Source: Eutrigla gurnardus
Lineage: Eukaryota; Chordata; Actinopteri; Perciformes; Triglidae
Assembly: GCA_963514095.1 (NCBI GenBank)
Contig: OY741266.1
Span: 3,117,501-3,181,500, forward strand
Length of the DNA: 64,000 bases
Direction of reading: 5' to 3'
Shown here: piece after piece, positions 54,550 through 64,000 of the stretch
Layout: the number at the start of each line of letters is the position of its first letter
Numbering within the stretch: position 1 is the first letter of the stretch
Notes under the pieces: generated by a model
What the model was told of the DNA's origin: nothing
Seen by the model: only the letters and a program-made list of their open reading frames with translations
Database searches by the model: none
Position numbers and translations under genes: made by a program

Positions 54550-55438
54550 TTGTGGCGAGCGATCACCAAGCAGTTTGGGATCGGGGACGTACTGCAGTAG
54601 GGCTGGGAGAGAAATCCTACCTGCCTGAGTTCATACCCGGAGGGGATGTTCCCATTCATTGTCTATGTAAGAAACCATGCAATGCTGTTGCGTTGCGCCG
54701 AGTTTCGAGAGAGGGGGTGCCGCCCGCCCACAAGCTCTCGAAAGTCTTTTAAACTGACCGTTGTCGATCTAAAATAAAGAAAGATTCAGCAACTTATTTC
54801 TCGCATAAAATGTTTTCAGAAACACATTTCGGTGAACTATTTTCGTAAAATAAGAGGGAGGTGGGAGGCTGCGAGGGGAGAACGATACGAGCTCGAAGGA
54901 GCACAGAGAGGAGGGGTGTGTGTGTGTGGGGGGGATGCTTTTTTCAAACCTTTCAAATCGTAGACCATAGCTTTAAGGCTATGCCTCACTACTTATTGCA
55001 CAATACTTTACACACATCATTCAATAAATACAATTTTCTGACAAACAAAAGTAAAAAAAAAAAATCTGCACACCAGCAGAGTTGTCTACAAGCTGCTAGC
55101 TAGACACCTGGAGTACTCATAATGTTAAGTTCTATAAGTAAGTTAATCTGCATTGCGTGTTTCAAGTGAAAAAAAATGTGCGCTTCATTCCCCTTACTCA
55201 CATCTTGGCTTGTGGTATTAGTAGTGATGGGAATTCCGGCTCTTTTTGGAGAGCCGGTTCTTTTGGCTCGGCTCACTAAAAAGAGCCGGCTCTTTCGGCT
55301 CCCAAGGGGCTCCTCAGATTTTCTGTTGCTTAAAGTATGTTTATCACCAAAAATAATGCAAAACCATGTGTAAAATGAATTACTAATGTAAAAAACATAC
55401 ACTATATCAAATATGTATCATTTATATAGGTTCATTAA

Positions 55439-56119
55439 AGGAGTCATCACCAGGAAATCGCAATTTCTCTTGTTAAAACATGCATATCTGTGTTTGACCT
55501 CAGTTGAAACTTGCCTGAAAGGCTGGAGTTTGAAAGTGGCGCCGTTTTTTCGCTTCTGCTCTTTTTCCGAACAGGAATAGCACACAAGGGTGTGCATTCC
55601 TAAAGCACGAGATTTTGATTCTGCGCCTACGGTGACGTCACCGTGGAGGCTACTTGCATAAGCCCACCCCTCTTTCACCACCCAACCCCCCCCCCGTCCG
55701 CTACCTGACATCCTGCTGTAAACGTGTCTCTTCAACCGTCTCTGGCTCTTCACTCTCCGGTTCGGGTTCCGACTCTGGTTCGTACATAAATGCCTGAATT
55801 CCGTAAGGTTCGTCATTTAGTGTGTGCGCCATGACAGGGGGCTGTTTATGTTTTGGAGTCTGCATGCAGGCAAGCCCCCCCGGCTCTGTCCTTCCTGCGG
55901 CGAATCAACGCGCGCCTCATTACATATTATACAATGCACATCCGGACCAGTCAAAACCTCGCGCGTAATCTCGCGTGATAAAATCGCGGTACGAAAAAGG
56001 GTCAGAACAAGCTCAATGTTTGATTAAAATTTTTTTTTTTTTTTTCTAATAAGTTTTACGAATTGATCCAAAGCGATCCAAGGGGGGCTGGATACGTATA
56101 AAACCAGGTTATGACTCCT
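55439..56119. mobile_element. TTAA-flanked MITE, 681 bp
   Basis: TIRs AGGAGTCATCACC and GGTTATGACTCCT are flanked by TTAA on each side (55435-55438, 56120-56123). TTAA targets are used by piggyBac and Kolobok transposases. It carries a short coding exon on the minus strand, so it is probably an internally deleted derivative of a larger, gene-bearing element. Confidence 0.85.
55705..55832 (-). pseudogene. captured or retained first exon in the MITE
   Basis: From ATG at 55832 the minus strand reads MAHTLNDEPYGIQAFMYEPE, followed by an acidic run, ETVEETRLQQDV, and a donor CAG/GTAGCG at 55704. The start Y-G-I-Q-x-F/Y-M-Y-E-P resembles the N terminus of multicopy fish proteins annotated as P2X7-like zinc-binding proteins, which then carry a cysteine-rich domain absent here (memory, not a search). 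Only this exon is left. Confidence 0.55.
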
Positions 56120-57059
56120 TTAAGCTACTGAATACACACAAATTTGAACAGAGTGCTACAAAAATAAATTATTAGGGAGGCTGTTTCACCAGTGTTTAAA
56201 AAACAAAACAAACAAAACAGAAAATTCACTGGTTGCATATGTGCAAGAAGATGGACTATTTACATTGAAGCAACCTGAACAAACTCACAGAATGACACAA
56301 AATCTTTTGCTCTATATGATATTTTCACCTTGCACAAGTTACACTCCGCCTTTGAGCTGCTTATAGCATTGAAATGGGTCCAAATTCTACTACGTTTCCT
56401 GCTGCTGTCACTCATTTTCTCACCGTTTGTTCGTCGCGCTCTCTCTCTCTCTCTCTCTCTCTAGCTCGCTCGTTCTCTCGTCCTCTCTCTCGCTCTCTTG
56501 TTTCCCTCCGTGTGCGTGTGCTCACTGCTGTGTGTGTCTGAACCTCCCTGTCCCCCGCCCCCACTGCTCTGTGTATGGAGACGCAGTTGCCGCCACACAT
56601 ATTGACCAATCACCTGTGGCTTTCACCAAAACTATCCGGAGGGAAAAAATAAAATTAAAAATTAATCGGCTCCCAGTGAGGAGCCGGCTCCCGTCGTTCA
56701 CTTCAAAGAGCCGGCTCTTAGAGCCGGATCGTTCGCGACCGACACATCACTAGGTATTAGCTGGTATCTGCAAATCATTATCAGGCTACATTCTTAAAAC
56801 AAAACACTAGGATATATTGTGTTTGAGGGACCTACCCCAAGAAAAGTTCACATCATTTTGACAATTATTATTACAAAAGACAATGCCCAAAATCCTTAAA
56901 GACAAACTTTCTTAAAAATGATTTCATGAAATACATACATCGTCTGAATATGTATGTCTTTGTCATGTAAGATCACATTCTCGAATGCTACTCTTGTTCC
57001 CAGACCAGATTTTTGGTCTTGAAAGATTTTTGTCCGTCCCCTGTCATTTCTGCAATTTT

Positions 57060-57195
57060 CGTTGACAGGGCTTAAAAGCAGCATCCAGTTTGGGGACCTC
57101 AGAATTGCATCTCTGTTCTTTGCTGATGATGTGGTAGTGTTGGCTCCTTCAGAGCTGGGGCCTTTACCCACCGATTGTGAAGCAGTTGGGATGAG
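57060..57195 (+). pseudogene. non-LTR reverse transcriptase scrap
   Basis: It reads SSIQFGDLRIASLFFADDVV with VLAPS and CEAVGMRI. The (F/Y)ADD catalytic motif and following residues match the same LINE type as the fragment at 46.9-47.8 kb, which lacks precisely this part. Only about 45 codons remain. Confidence 0.7.
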
Positions 57196-57551
57196 AATCT
57201 GTACCTCAGAGTCTTAGGATAAGGTTCTCTGCTGGGGAGACTAGAGCTGGAAAGAAAAGATCTGTAGAAATAAAGAGTGAGTCGTGAGTTTTGGATACTA
57301 CTGCAATACCGCTTGGGGCGTGCTCATTCAGTAGGTCTGTTGCTTGGCCCCGGAATGCTTCATGCAGCATAGTTGAGAATGCTTGTTGACTCTAGGGAAG
57401 AGAAGAAGGGTTTGGTTGTAATTGCAACTGCAATCTAAATCCCCACTGCAGATGACATGCCCAAGCCCCGCCACCACTGCTGCACAGAGCGAAGCAGTCA
57501 CTTGTTTATTCAAAGTTTATTAATACCGAATGTGTTTAAACATGTCAAAAT

Positions 57552-58087
57552 TGTCATGATCCCATCGTGGCAGCCCTGCCCCTTTTCCTGTGTGTGTGTG
57601 TGTGTGTGTGTGTGCTCGTCTGTTTTCCCCTCTGTCCCCTCCCCCGTCTGTTTGGTGCATGTGGGCGTGGTCTTCACTCCACAGGCAGCAGGCAGGTGAA
57701 ACCACTTGCAATCAACGCCCTTCAAGAGCTCTGGATTCCCTCCTTTTCGCCGCCAGATCGTTTTGTCAGTCTACGTGGTTGTACTCATTCCTGGCTTACT
57801 CACTTTCCAAGTTCCTATTGTTGCCTCCGTGTCCAATTCCAGCTTGTGTAGCTAATGCCTCTGTGCCTCTCCTGCTCTACCCCAGATCGCCGTGCCGACG
57901 TGGTCGCTGTGGTTCGAACAGCCTACTTACCTGCGGATTCAACCTGCACGTCATCTCATCCGGGATCACGGACTTCACGATACATTCACCCTCATCACTC
58001 CTCGGGACCCTGGGACCTCGCACCACTCACCTTACCCTCGCACTATTTTTGCACCTGGCTGTTCATTAAAGAGACTTTGTTTTACTG
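57552..58087 (+). repeat. LTR-type fragment joined to Gypsy pol
   Basis: It starts TGTCATGATCCC and has a (TG)n run at about 57589-57616 and ATTAAAGAGACTTTG near its end. The central part is shared with 15.9-16.3 kb. It stops where the Gmr1-like RT fragment starts, with no sequence between. Interpretation as a 5' LTR portion is inference. Confidence 0.45.
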
Positions 58088-58708
58088 TTGGCCTATCCAG
58101 TCCCTACTACTAGGCGTGAGCTCCGACGGTTTTTGGGAATGACTGGTTATTACCGTTTCTGTAAAAACTTTTCTGTTGTGGTGACTCCCCTGACTAAACT
58201 GTGCAGTCCGGCTGTTCCTTTTGTGTGGACTGGTGAATGTAGCCATGCCTTCGAGGCTGCTAAGTCCCTTCTGTGCAGCGCTCCTGTCTTGGCTGCTCCT
58301 AATTTCTCTCTTCCCTTCAAGCTCGAGGTGGATGCAAGTTCCTCTGGAGCCGGTGCAGTGCTTTTGCAGGACGGTGCAGACGGGGTGTGTCATCCGGTGT
58401 GTTACTTCTCGTCGAAGTTCAAACGGCACCAGATGAACTATTCAACCATCGAGAAGGAGACGCTGGCCATGCTGCTCGCCCTGCAGCACTTCGAGGTGTA
58501 CGTGGGTTCAAGTCCATCACCGGTGACGGTATACACTGACCACAACCCTCTGGTTTTCCTGGCCCAGATGTATAACCACAACCAGCGGTTGATGCGGTGG
58601 GCCCTGCTCGTACAAGGTTTCAACATTGAAATCAAGCATAAGAGGGGATCTGAAAACGTGGTTGCTGACGCGCTCTCCCTAGGTGAGATGGTGACAGTTT
58701 TATGGTGA
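58088..58708 (+). pseudogene. Gmr1-like RT thumb and RNase H remnant
   Basis: It is collinear with residues about 1385-1575 of the intact Gypsy polyprotein: PTTRRELRRFLGMTGYYRF, LPFKLEVDASSSGAGAVLLQ, STIEKETLAMLLALQHFEVY, TDHNPLVFLAQMYNHNQRLM and ENVVADALS. It is a related but clearly different subfamily. The upstream gag, protease, integrase and most of RT are absent. Like the intact copy, coding ends with RNase H just before the purine tract and LTR, which again shows that no integrase follows RNase H. Confidence 0.88.
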
Positions 58709-58840
58709 TGGACATGGTGGCGGTGTTTAGTAGTTAGCTTTTGTGAAATTTAACTTGACACTGGTGTTATTGGTTGTTGGGTGATGTAGATCCCTTCTTC
58801 TCATATCATCAAAACAGTGGTTTGTTCTTATGGGAGGGGG

Positions 58841-59304
58841 TGTTACGGCCTAAGAGCCGTCAGTGGTTGTGTGTGGGTGTGGCTGCTCTCCTCTCTGTGC
58901 TCCTGTGTCCTCCAGGTACTACCCTCCCCCGCCGGAGCAGGTGTGCATGGCTGTCTCCAGTTGTTAATCGGGGGAATGATTTAAGCTGGGGCCAGAGCTG
59001 TGGCTGCGGCCAGTGGGTCATCCAGCAGCGTCCATGCTGCCTGTGTGTTTCGAGAGCGGGAGCAGACTGAACCTTCCAGTGTTTTTGTTGCTAGTGGAAG
59101 CTTACTTGTGTGGTGCCACCGGCTTCCCTGTTCTTTTAAAGGGAAGCTTGTTTTCTGTTTGTGTTTTCACTTTGCGTGCTCAAAGCGTGAGTCAGTGTGT
59201 TTTCTTGGCAACATAATAAAGCCTTAAACTGATATGGGAGTTAAGTTTCCTTTTTTGTAATGTGTTACTCCCCACAGCCCCTAGACCTCCCAGGGGACGT
59301 AACA
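58841..59304 (+). repeat. 3' LTR of the Gmr1-like remnant
   Basis: Begins TGTTACGGCC after the tract TGGGAGGGGG and ends CCCCTAGACCTCCCAGGGGACGTAACA. The start and the AGCCCCTAGAC...GTAACA end match the LTR of the intact element; the middle does not. AATAAAGCC lies near 59214. Confidence 0.8.
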
Positions 59305-59451
59305 CCGTGTTTGAGTCGTGCACTTGGGTCCAGATCCATCGCAGTTCATAACAAAAATGTCACCAACTTCAACACTCTTTAGGTCCACAGTGGATTTAGT
59401 GGATCAACAGTTCTTGAGATATGTGATATACACACAGACAGAGAGACAGAA

Positions 59452-60530
59452 ATGCTTTGCTTTATAATTAGATACAGTGTAAGGACTACATGGTGCCATG
59501 ACACTATGGTGGCGGTGGTGGGTGCTGGTGGAGGCTCTACCTGCCCTTGCACAAAACCTGAAATCTACAAAACGGATAGTGGGAAGGTGATAGTGGAGGA
59601 TGAACTGTTAAACTTTATTGTGGTTAAAATGAAGACATTAAGCCATGATGAAATAATCCTGCTGACAACTAATTACCTTTTCTCAGAATGGATCGAGGAG
59701 TCCAAGTGGCTGTTTGAAGTATGTCCGAATACCACGCTACACTGTGTCTTACACAAAGGCTCAGAAGGACATTAATAATATCAAGGCCTGTCTGAAGGTG
59801 CTTAATAAGTGTGGTGAAAATATTCCGCCATTTGTCTCACACTGGTTGGATGAACTGCCACCTTTTGGGCTTGGCAATATCGGCGCCTCTGCGCTGCTTA
59901 GCCAAGTGGAGCAGCTGAGCCAAGAAGTTTCTAGCCTGAGGAGGGCATTGAAAACACAGGCAGGAGTAACTGAGAACTTGAGGACAATTGTAACAGCCAT
60001 GGATTGCGGAATGTCAGCAGTGGAGACGCACCGTAGGCCTACATCGGACCACAGCCCTGGGACTGCCGGCATCGCACGAGAGGGGGTGCGGGGACTAGCA
60101 AGCCCTGTTCACCAAGAGTCGTCAGCAACGTCTCCCGCTAGGAGATCTCGTCTCCTGGGGCTGGATAACAGGATGGCCAGCACCTCACGAGGGAGAGTGA
60201 AGGGGCTCGCGGGCCCCACTCATCAACAGGAGCTCCTGGGTGTGGATGTTGCCACGGTACACCGGCATCTCCACACGAGAGCTTGTTTGCAAAGTAGCTG
60301 CTGTGATATGAATGAACCCTACTATGAACATCTGTGTTGTGTCTTACAATGTCCATGGACTGCGTGTTGTCCACAGTTAATCTGATAAATCACGCCATGA
60401 CAAAATTATGGAGAGGTGTGACATTTTGTGTGTTCAGGAGACGTTCCTGGCTAAACAAGACCTGGAAGGACTAAATTCTATACATAGAGACTTTCATGGG
60501 GCAGGTGAATCCACAACTGACTTGAGTGCT
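59452..60530 (+). pseudogene. LINE ORF1 and start of endonuclease
   Basis: It reads KVIVEDELLNFIVVKMKTLS, FSEWIEESKWLFEVCPNTT, then in the next frame KAQKDINNIKACLKVLNKCG, VSHWLDELPPFGLGNIGASA, a coiled stretch with EQLSQEVSSLRRALKTQAGV and TAMDCGMSAVETH. Further on come VSYNVHGL-type and CDILCVQETFLAKQDLEGLN, the N terminus of an APE-type endonuclease. This is a fish LINE 5' half with at least two frame changes, lost after about 60530. Confidence 0.65.
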
Positions 60531-61230
60531 TGTCAAGTTCCCGTACTGTTGCAAGGTTTTCAGTGTGCAAAACTCCTCACTTGAAAAGGCAGCTAATTTC
60601 AGGCAGACTCCACAAGATTCCACTCATCACACCTTTGCTCTCTTTTTCTTCTTTTATTTTTAGAAGTTTGATGCAATGTGAATAACCAGTGAAAAACCTT
60701 TAAACACAAGCAAACACCAGTTTAGAAATGATAACAAGATAAACACATTCAGTGAAACACATACAAGAATTAAATACTCAATTTTTTAAATGACCAAAAA
60801 TTAACCTTGTAAATAAGTAGCAAATAATATAGCAAATTTCAAATATATCGGTTAAATACAGTTAACACATTCAATACATTTTCAGTGTGGAATTTGATTT
60901 GACTTCATGGTTTTAACTACGCAATAAATTAATACATGACACTTTAATTGTATTCAGCTCACATGATTTTTAAAGGCATTAGTTTTTAACTGTATTTAAG
61001 TACCATCAAATCATTTTTAATTATATTTATCCAACATGATTTTAACCATTTATATTTATAGTTCCCGATCAGACCATAAAAATGACATGCAAACAATGGA
61101 CTACAACAATGCAACAAACAAGGCCCAGTTTCGTCCAAGAAAAATGCAGAGAGCTCACCGGCTGCGTCTCCCTTGAAAGCTTTGTTCTGCACAGTCTTGG
61201 TGTTTCAGTCCAAATCACCAGTTCTATTTC
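60531..61230. other. AT-rich stretch, nothing recognised
   Basis: No open frame or repeat structure of note; it precedes the DIRS-like left end. Confidence 0.4.
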
Positions 61231-61587
61231 ATCCTTACTGACCGCCAGAGGCGGTGCTTAAAGCACTGGATATCTCCACCTCGCGCATGCGCATTTCAAG
61301 TACCAATAACAACATAGTCACCTGTGACCCCCACGTGACACCGGGAAGGCTATATCTTCCGGTGTCGTAAGAGGATCTGTTCCTTTTCATCTTCTCGCTG
61401 TGCATGTACCGTGTTGCACTTTGTGCTGAGAAGGAAGTTGGAAACTTTTGTTTACAGCTGGCTGCGTGCAGCCTCGTGACGACAGTCGGAGCCGCGGGCA
61501 ACCCGTCCTCCAGAGGCTGTGGCTAGCTGATCTTCGTCTGAGACCAGACCAGCGTGGAGTCAGGTTTGTGTCGGCGTTTGTTGGTTG

Positions 61588-62290
61588 AGGCAGTGTTTTC
61601 GCTCCCGATCCTAGCACTCGTTGGCCTCCTTGCTCTCAATGTTATTGGTGTCTAACCAATTTGTTTTTGTGTGGCTTGCCGGTGAAAGTAGTGTTTTCGC
61701 TCCCGCTCCCGGTGACGCTTTTATTCGACTTCTGTTTGGCAGCAGCGCTTACGCTCGAAGCTAATTATCTGTTGTTTATTATTTACTGGTGAAGGCAGTG
61801 TGTTCGCTCCCGCTCCCAGCTCTTGTTTGCCTCATTGCTGTTTGGGGTATCTTACCGGTGGAGGCAGTGCTCTCGCCCCCGCTCCCGGTAACGCTATTAT
61901 TTGACTTTTGTTTAGCAGCAGCGCTTACGCTCACAGCTAATTGTCCGTTGTTGATTGCTTAATGGTGAAGGCAGTGCTTTCGCTCCCGCTCCCGGTAACG
62001 CTATTATTTGACTTTTGTTTAGCAGCAGCGCTTACGCTCACAGCTAATTGTCCGTTGTTGATTGCTTACTGGTGAAGGCAGTGCTTTCGCTCCCCCTCAC
62101 GCTATTATTTGACTCTTGTTTAGCAGCAGCGCTTACGCTCACAGCTAATTGTCCGTTGTTGATTGCTTACTGGTGAAGGCAGTGCTCTCGCTCCCGCTCC
62201 CGGTAACGCTATTATTTGACTTCTGTTAGCAGCAGCGCTTACGCTCACAGCTAATTATTGTCCGATTATTGATTATTTGCTGGTGACGAC
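61588..62290 (+). repeat. tandem array of about 107-bp units
   Basis: Units begin near 61588, 61684, 61792, 61861, 61966, 62073 and 62174. Each has GGCAGTGYTTTCGCTCCCGCTCC; most also have GGTAACGCTATTATTTGACT, TTTAGCAGCAGCGCTTACGC, and GCTAATTGTCCGTTGTTGAT. Two units are short variants. It stands between the left end and the gag-like ATG at 62324. Confidence 0.92.
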
Positions 62291-62323
62291 CGCTCCCAGT
62301 AACACTATTATTGGCTACCTCTG

Positions 62324-63222
62324 TGATGGCCCATCCATGTGTCGCCTGTGCGGCTCCTCTTGAGTCTGAGGACGGTCATGACCGCTGCCCTCCTTGCCTC
62401 GGCCTCGAACATTTGAGAGAGGGCCTCACTGACAGTGCCTGTATGAACTGTGGCCTCCTGCCTTGGGTGCTCAGGGTGGCTAGGCTGACAGAGTTGGAGT
62501 GTCGGGCAACAGCTGACGACCCCTCTGCTTTGACGGGTCTCCCTCCACATCAGTCCCGCCGTTGTCGGCCTCGACATGAGGGAGCTGCGGCCATGGGTGC
62601 CCCCCCCCAAGGAAAAGGGGAGGGGCGGGCTGTCCTCCAAGGTGGACGGTTTGGCGGCCGACATGGAGCAGATGAAGGCGCTCCTCCTGGCCCTCCAGCC
62701 TGGGGCTGGTCGGGGGCCGGCTGGGCTACAGCCTGACCCCCCCTCGGAGGATTCGCCTGTGCTGGACGATGCCCTGTCGCTGGCGGCTTCGTCTGGCCTG
62801 TTCCGTGAGGCTGTTACGGAGCACGGACACCTCCCACACATTGGGGGAGGCCTCCTGCTCCTCTGCTCGGAGCTCTCTGCAGGGGGCAGCAGACACCTCT
62901 ATCGGGGCCATCATGCGTATGGCTCTTGCTCGCCTACAGCTGGATGTGCCACAGACAGACGCGGCTCAGGCTAGCGCCTTTTTCAGGCGCAGCCCTGCCC
63001 CGACCGCACTCACTATTCCTCCTTCAGAGGAGTACTTGAAGGAGCTTCATGCGTGTTGGAGGGACACCAGGGCCTTTTCCCATTCGTCCTCAGACGCCCG
63101 GACCTTGGCTGCCATGCAGGATGCGCCACAGGTTGGGCTAGGCCGTATGCCACCAGTTGAGCCTGCCATTGCGGCCCTCATTTTGGCTCCTGATGAGGCT
63201 TTGAGGCCGGATGCCAGGCCTG
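62324..63222 (+). pseudogene. DIRS-like gag protein, frameshifted
   Basis: From ATG 62324: MAHPCVACAAPLESEDGHDR with CPPCLGLEHLREGLTDSACM, a Cys-rich motif (C-x-x-C ... C-x-x-C) characteristic of fish DIRS gag. Then in another frame come LSSKVDGLAADMEQMKALLL and SEDSPVLDDALSLAASS. In a third frame follow LARLQLDVPQTDAAQASAFF, IPPSEEYLKELHACWRDTRA and LAAMQDAPQVGLGRMPPVEP, with IAALILAPDEALRPDARP. At least two frameshifts (near 62570 and 62790) disable it. Confidence 0.72.
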
Positions 63223-63235
63223 GCACTCCACTTCC

Positions 63236-64000
63236 TGGCTGGATCATTGTCTTTGCACAGTGGATGCCCATGACGCCATCGATATTATGAACATTGACTA
63301 TGATCTGGCTACTACGGACCATATACCCTTTCATATGGTGTTGAACACAGGCAATTATCTGTGTTGATGCCTGTGGATAATGACATTGATGTAAGGAAAA
63401 GAGATTGGTCAAAATTGTCTAATAAAGATCTTAATAAATATAACATGCATACTGATGCTTTGTTAGGTAATATCAAGTTCCCAAAAGATGCCTTATTGTG
63501 TTAGGATATGAACCGTATGAATGTACAACATTGTAAGGAACTATGTTCTTTGTATGAAGCTATTGTGGAGTCTATGATATCTCGAGCAGGCCTCTAAACA
63601 TAGGACTAAAGTGTGCAGTACTAAGCCAGGTTGGAAGGAACATGTAGAAGAGCTCCATTCAGAGGCTCGAAAGGTTTTTAAAGAATGGGCTGAGTCAGGC
63701 AAAAGCAGACAAGGCCCCTTGTTTGAACACAAGAAACGCACTAAAGCTAGATTTAAATATGCACTTCGCATTTTGCACTTATGAGGGCAGATTCACTGGC
63801 AATGAAGCTGCAAAAAATAGTGTTAATGAATTCTGGATAGAAATAAAAACTATTCATAATTGCAAAAAATCTCTTCCATCTAATATAGATGGTGTGAGTG
63901 GTCCTGACGAAATTTCACAGTTATGGCGGAACCAATATTATGAGCTGCTAAACTGTGTAGAAGAAAATGTTTTACCTTACAATTCTTATCTGTATCTCAT
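63236..64000 (+). pseudogene. LINE ORF2 middle part, runs off the window
   Basis: It reads WLDHCLCTVDAHDAIDIMNI and DYDLATTDHIPFHMVLN (endonuclease C terminus with the D-H pair). After stops comes KPGWKEHVEELHSEARKVFK with EWAESGKSRQGPLFEHKKRT and KARFKYALR, the linker between endonuclease and reverse transcriptase in fish LINEs. From about 63780 a further frame reads KNSVNEFWIEIKTIHN and GVSGPDEISQLWRNQYYELL. Several frames are used, so it is decayed. It may be the same LINE as 59452-60530, opened by the DIRS-like insertion. Confidence 0.7.

Larger units (their letters stand above)
55222..56752. mobile_element. non-autonomous hAT element, 1531 bp
   Basis: The left end is TAGTGATGGGAATTCCGGCTC and the right end (reverse complement) TAGTGATGTGTCGG. 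Both are followed inward by AGAGCCGGCTC palindromes. Perfect 8-bp duplication GGTATTAG at 55214-55221 and 56753-56760. No transposase. It has been entered by a TTAA-type MITE (55439-56119) and holds a CT microsatellite near 56435-56465. Confidence 0.93.
61236..63225 (+). mobile_element. DIRS-like retrotransposon, 5' part
   Basis: The left part (AGGCGGTGCTTAAAGCACTGG, TATCTCCACCTCGCGCATGCG), a tandem array and a gag-like gene are in the order seen in fish DIRS-like (tyrosine recombinase) elements. Reverse transcriptase and recombinase are missing: the sequence passes at about 63225 into LINE endonuclease coding. The exact left boundary is not fixed. Confidence 0.6.

Noticed and set aside
61588..62290. 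Centromeric or other chromosomal satellite
   Set aside because: The array is short, sits directly before a DIRS-like gag start and is better explained as part of that element.

Overview
The window reads as vertebrate, most likely teleost fish, nuclear DNA. Spliced exons with GT..AG borders, non-LTR retrotransposons of fish types (L2/CR1-like, Tx1-like), a DIRS-like element, Harbinger, CACTA-like and hAT transposons, (TG)n/(AT)n microsatellites and AATAAA signals all point that way. No species can be named from the sequence. I found no convincing ordinary host gene. The only candidate is a short spliced chain on the minus strand at 6.7-7.7 kb, and it too may belong to a multicopy family. Almost everything recognisable is mobile DNA, much of it nested.

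Layout. 0.4-2.4 kb: a broken, intron-containing BED-finger hAT transposase (minus). 2.93-6.16 kb: a CACTA/EnSpm-like element with 27-bp inverted ends and two divergent genes. 6.5-7.7 kb: a four-exon minus-strand chain. 9.0 kb: a tRNA-like SINE head. 11.4-11.8 kb: a LINE tail. 12.68-17.18 kb: a Harbinger element interrupted by a second hAT transposase and by an LTR-type fragment. 17.89-21.06 kb: a nearly intact hAT element with a perfect 8-bp target duplication. 23.0-35.5 kb: one Tx1-like LINE in three pieces, opened by a composite hAT-like insertion (23.2-26.8 kb, itself holding an LTR-like block and a small hAT) and by a second insertion that carries a full-length Gypsy retrotransposon (27.35-33.87 kb).

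The Gypsy element is the best preserved item. Its LTRs differ at one base and one indel, it has a tRNA-Pro primer site, and a single 1581-codon gag-pol frame places integrase before reverse transcriptase. That is the rare Gmr1-like domain order. Its gag contains a SCAN-like segment. A relative survives as an RT/RNase H stub plus 3' LTR at 58.09-59.30 kb.

36.6-46.9 kb holds a rearrangement that can be read from the sequence. The two halves of one spliced transposon-type gene lie 10 kb apart on opposite strands. The two copies of one hAT target duplication (ATTGCTAG) mark the break, and a 31-bp inverted repeat made of hAT ends bounds the inverted 4.3-kb segment. An L2-like LINE (41.34-46.41 kb) sits inside that hAT element.

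46.9-64.0 kb: an RT fragment, an 890-bp MITE, a minus-strand LINE with two nonsense codons (50.2-53.9 kb), short telomere-type repeats, a hAT element carrying a TTAA-flanked MITE with a captured first exon (55.2-56.8 kb), the Gypsy stub, LINE pieces, and the 5' part of a DIRS-like element with a ~107-bp tandem array before its gag-like gene.
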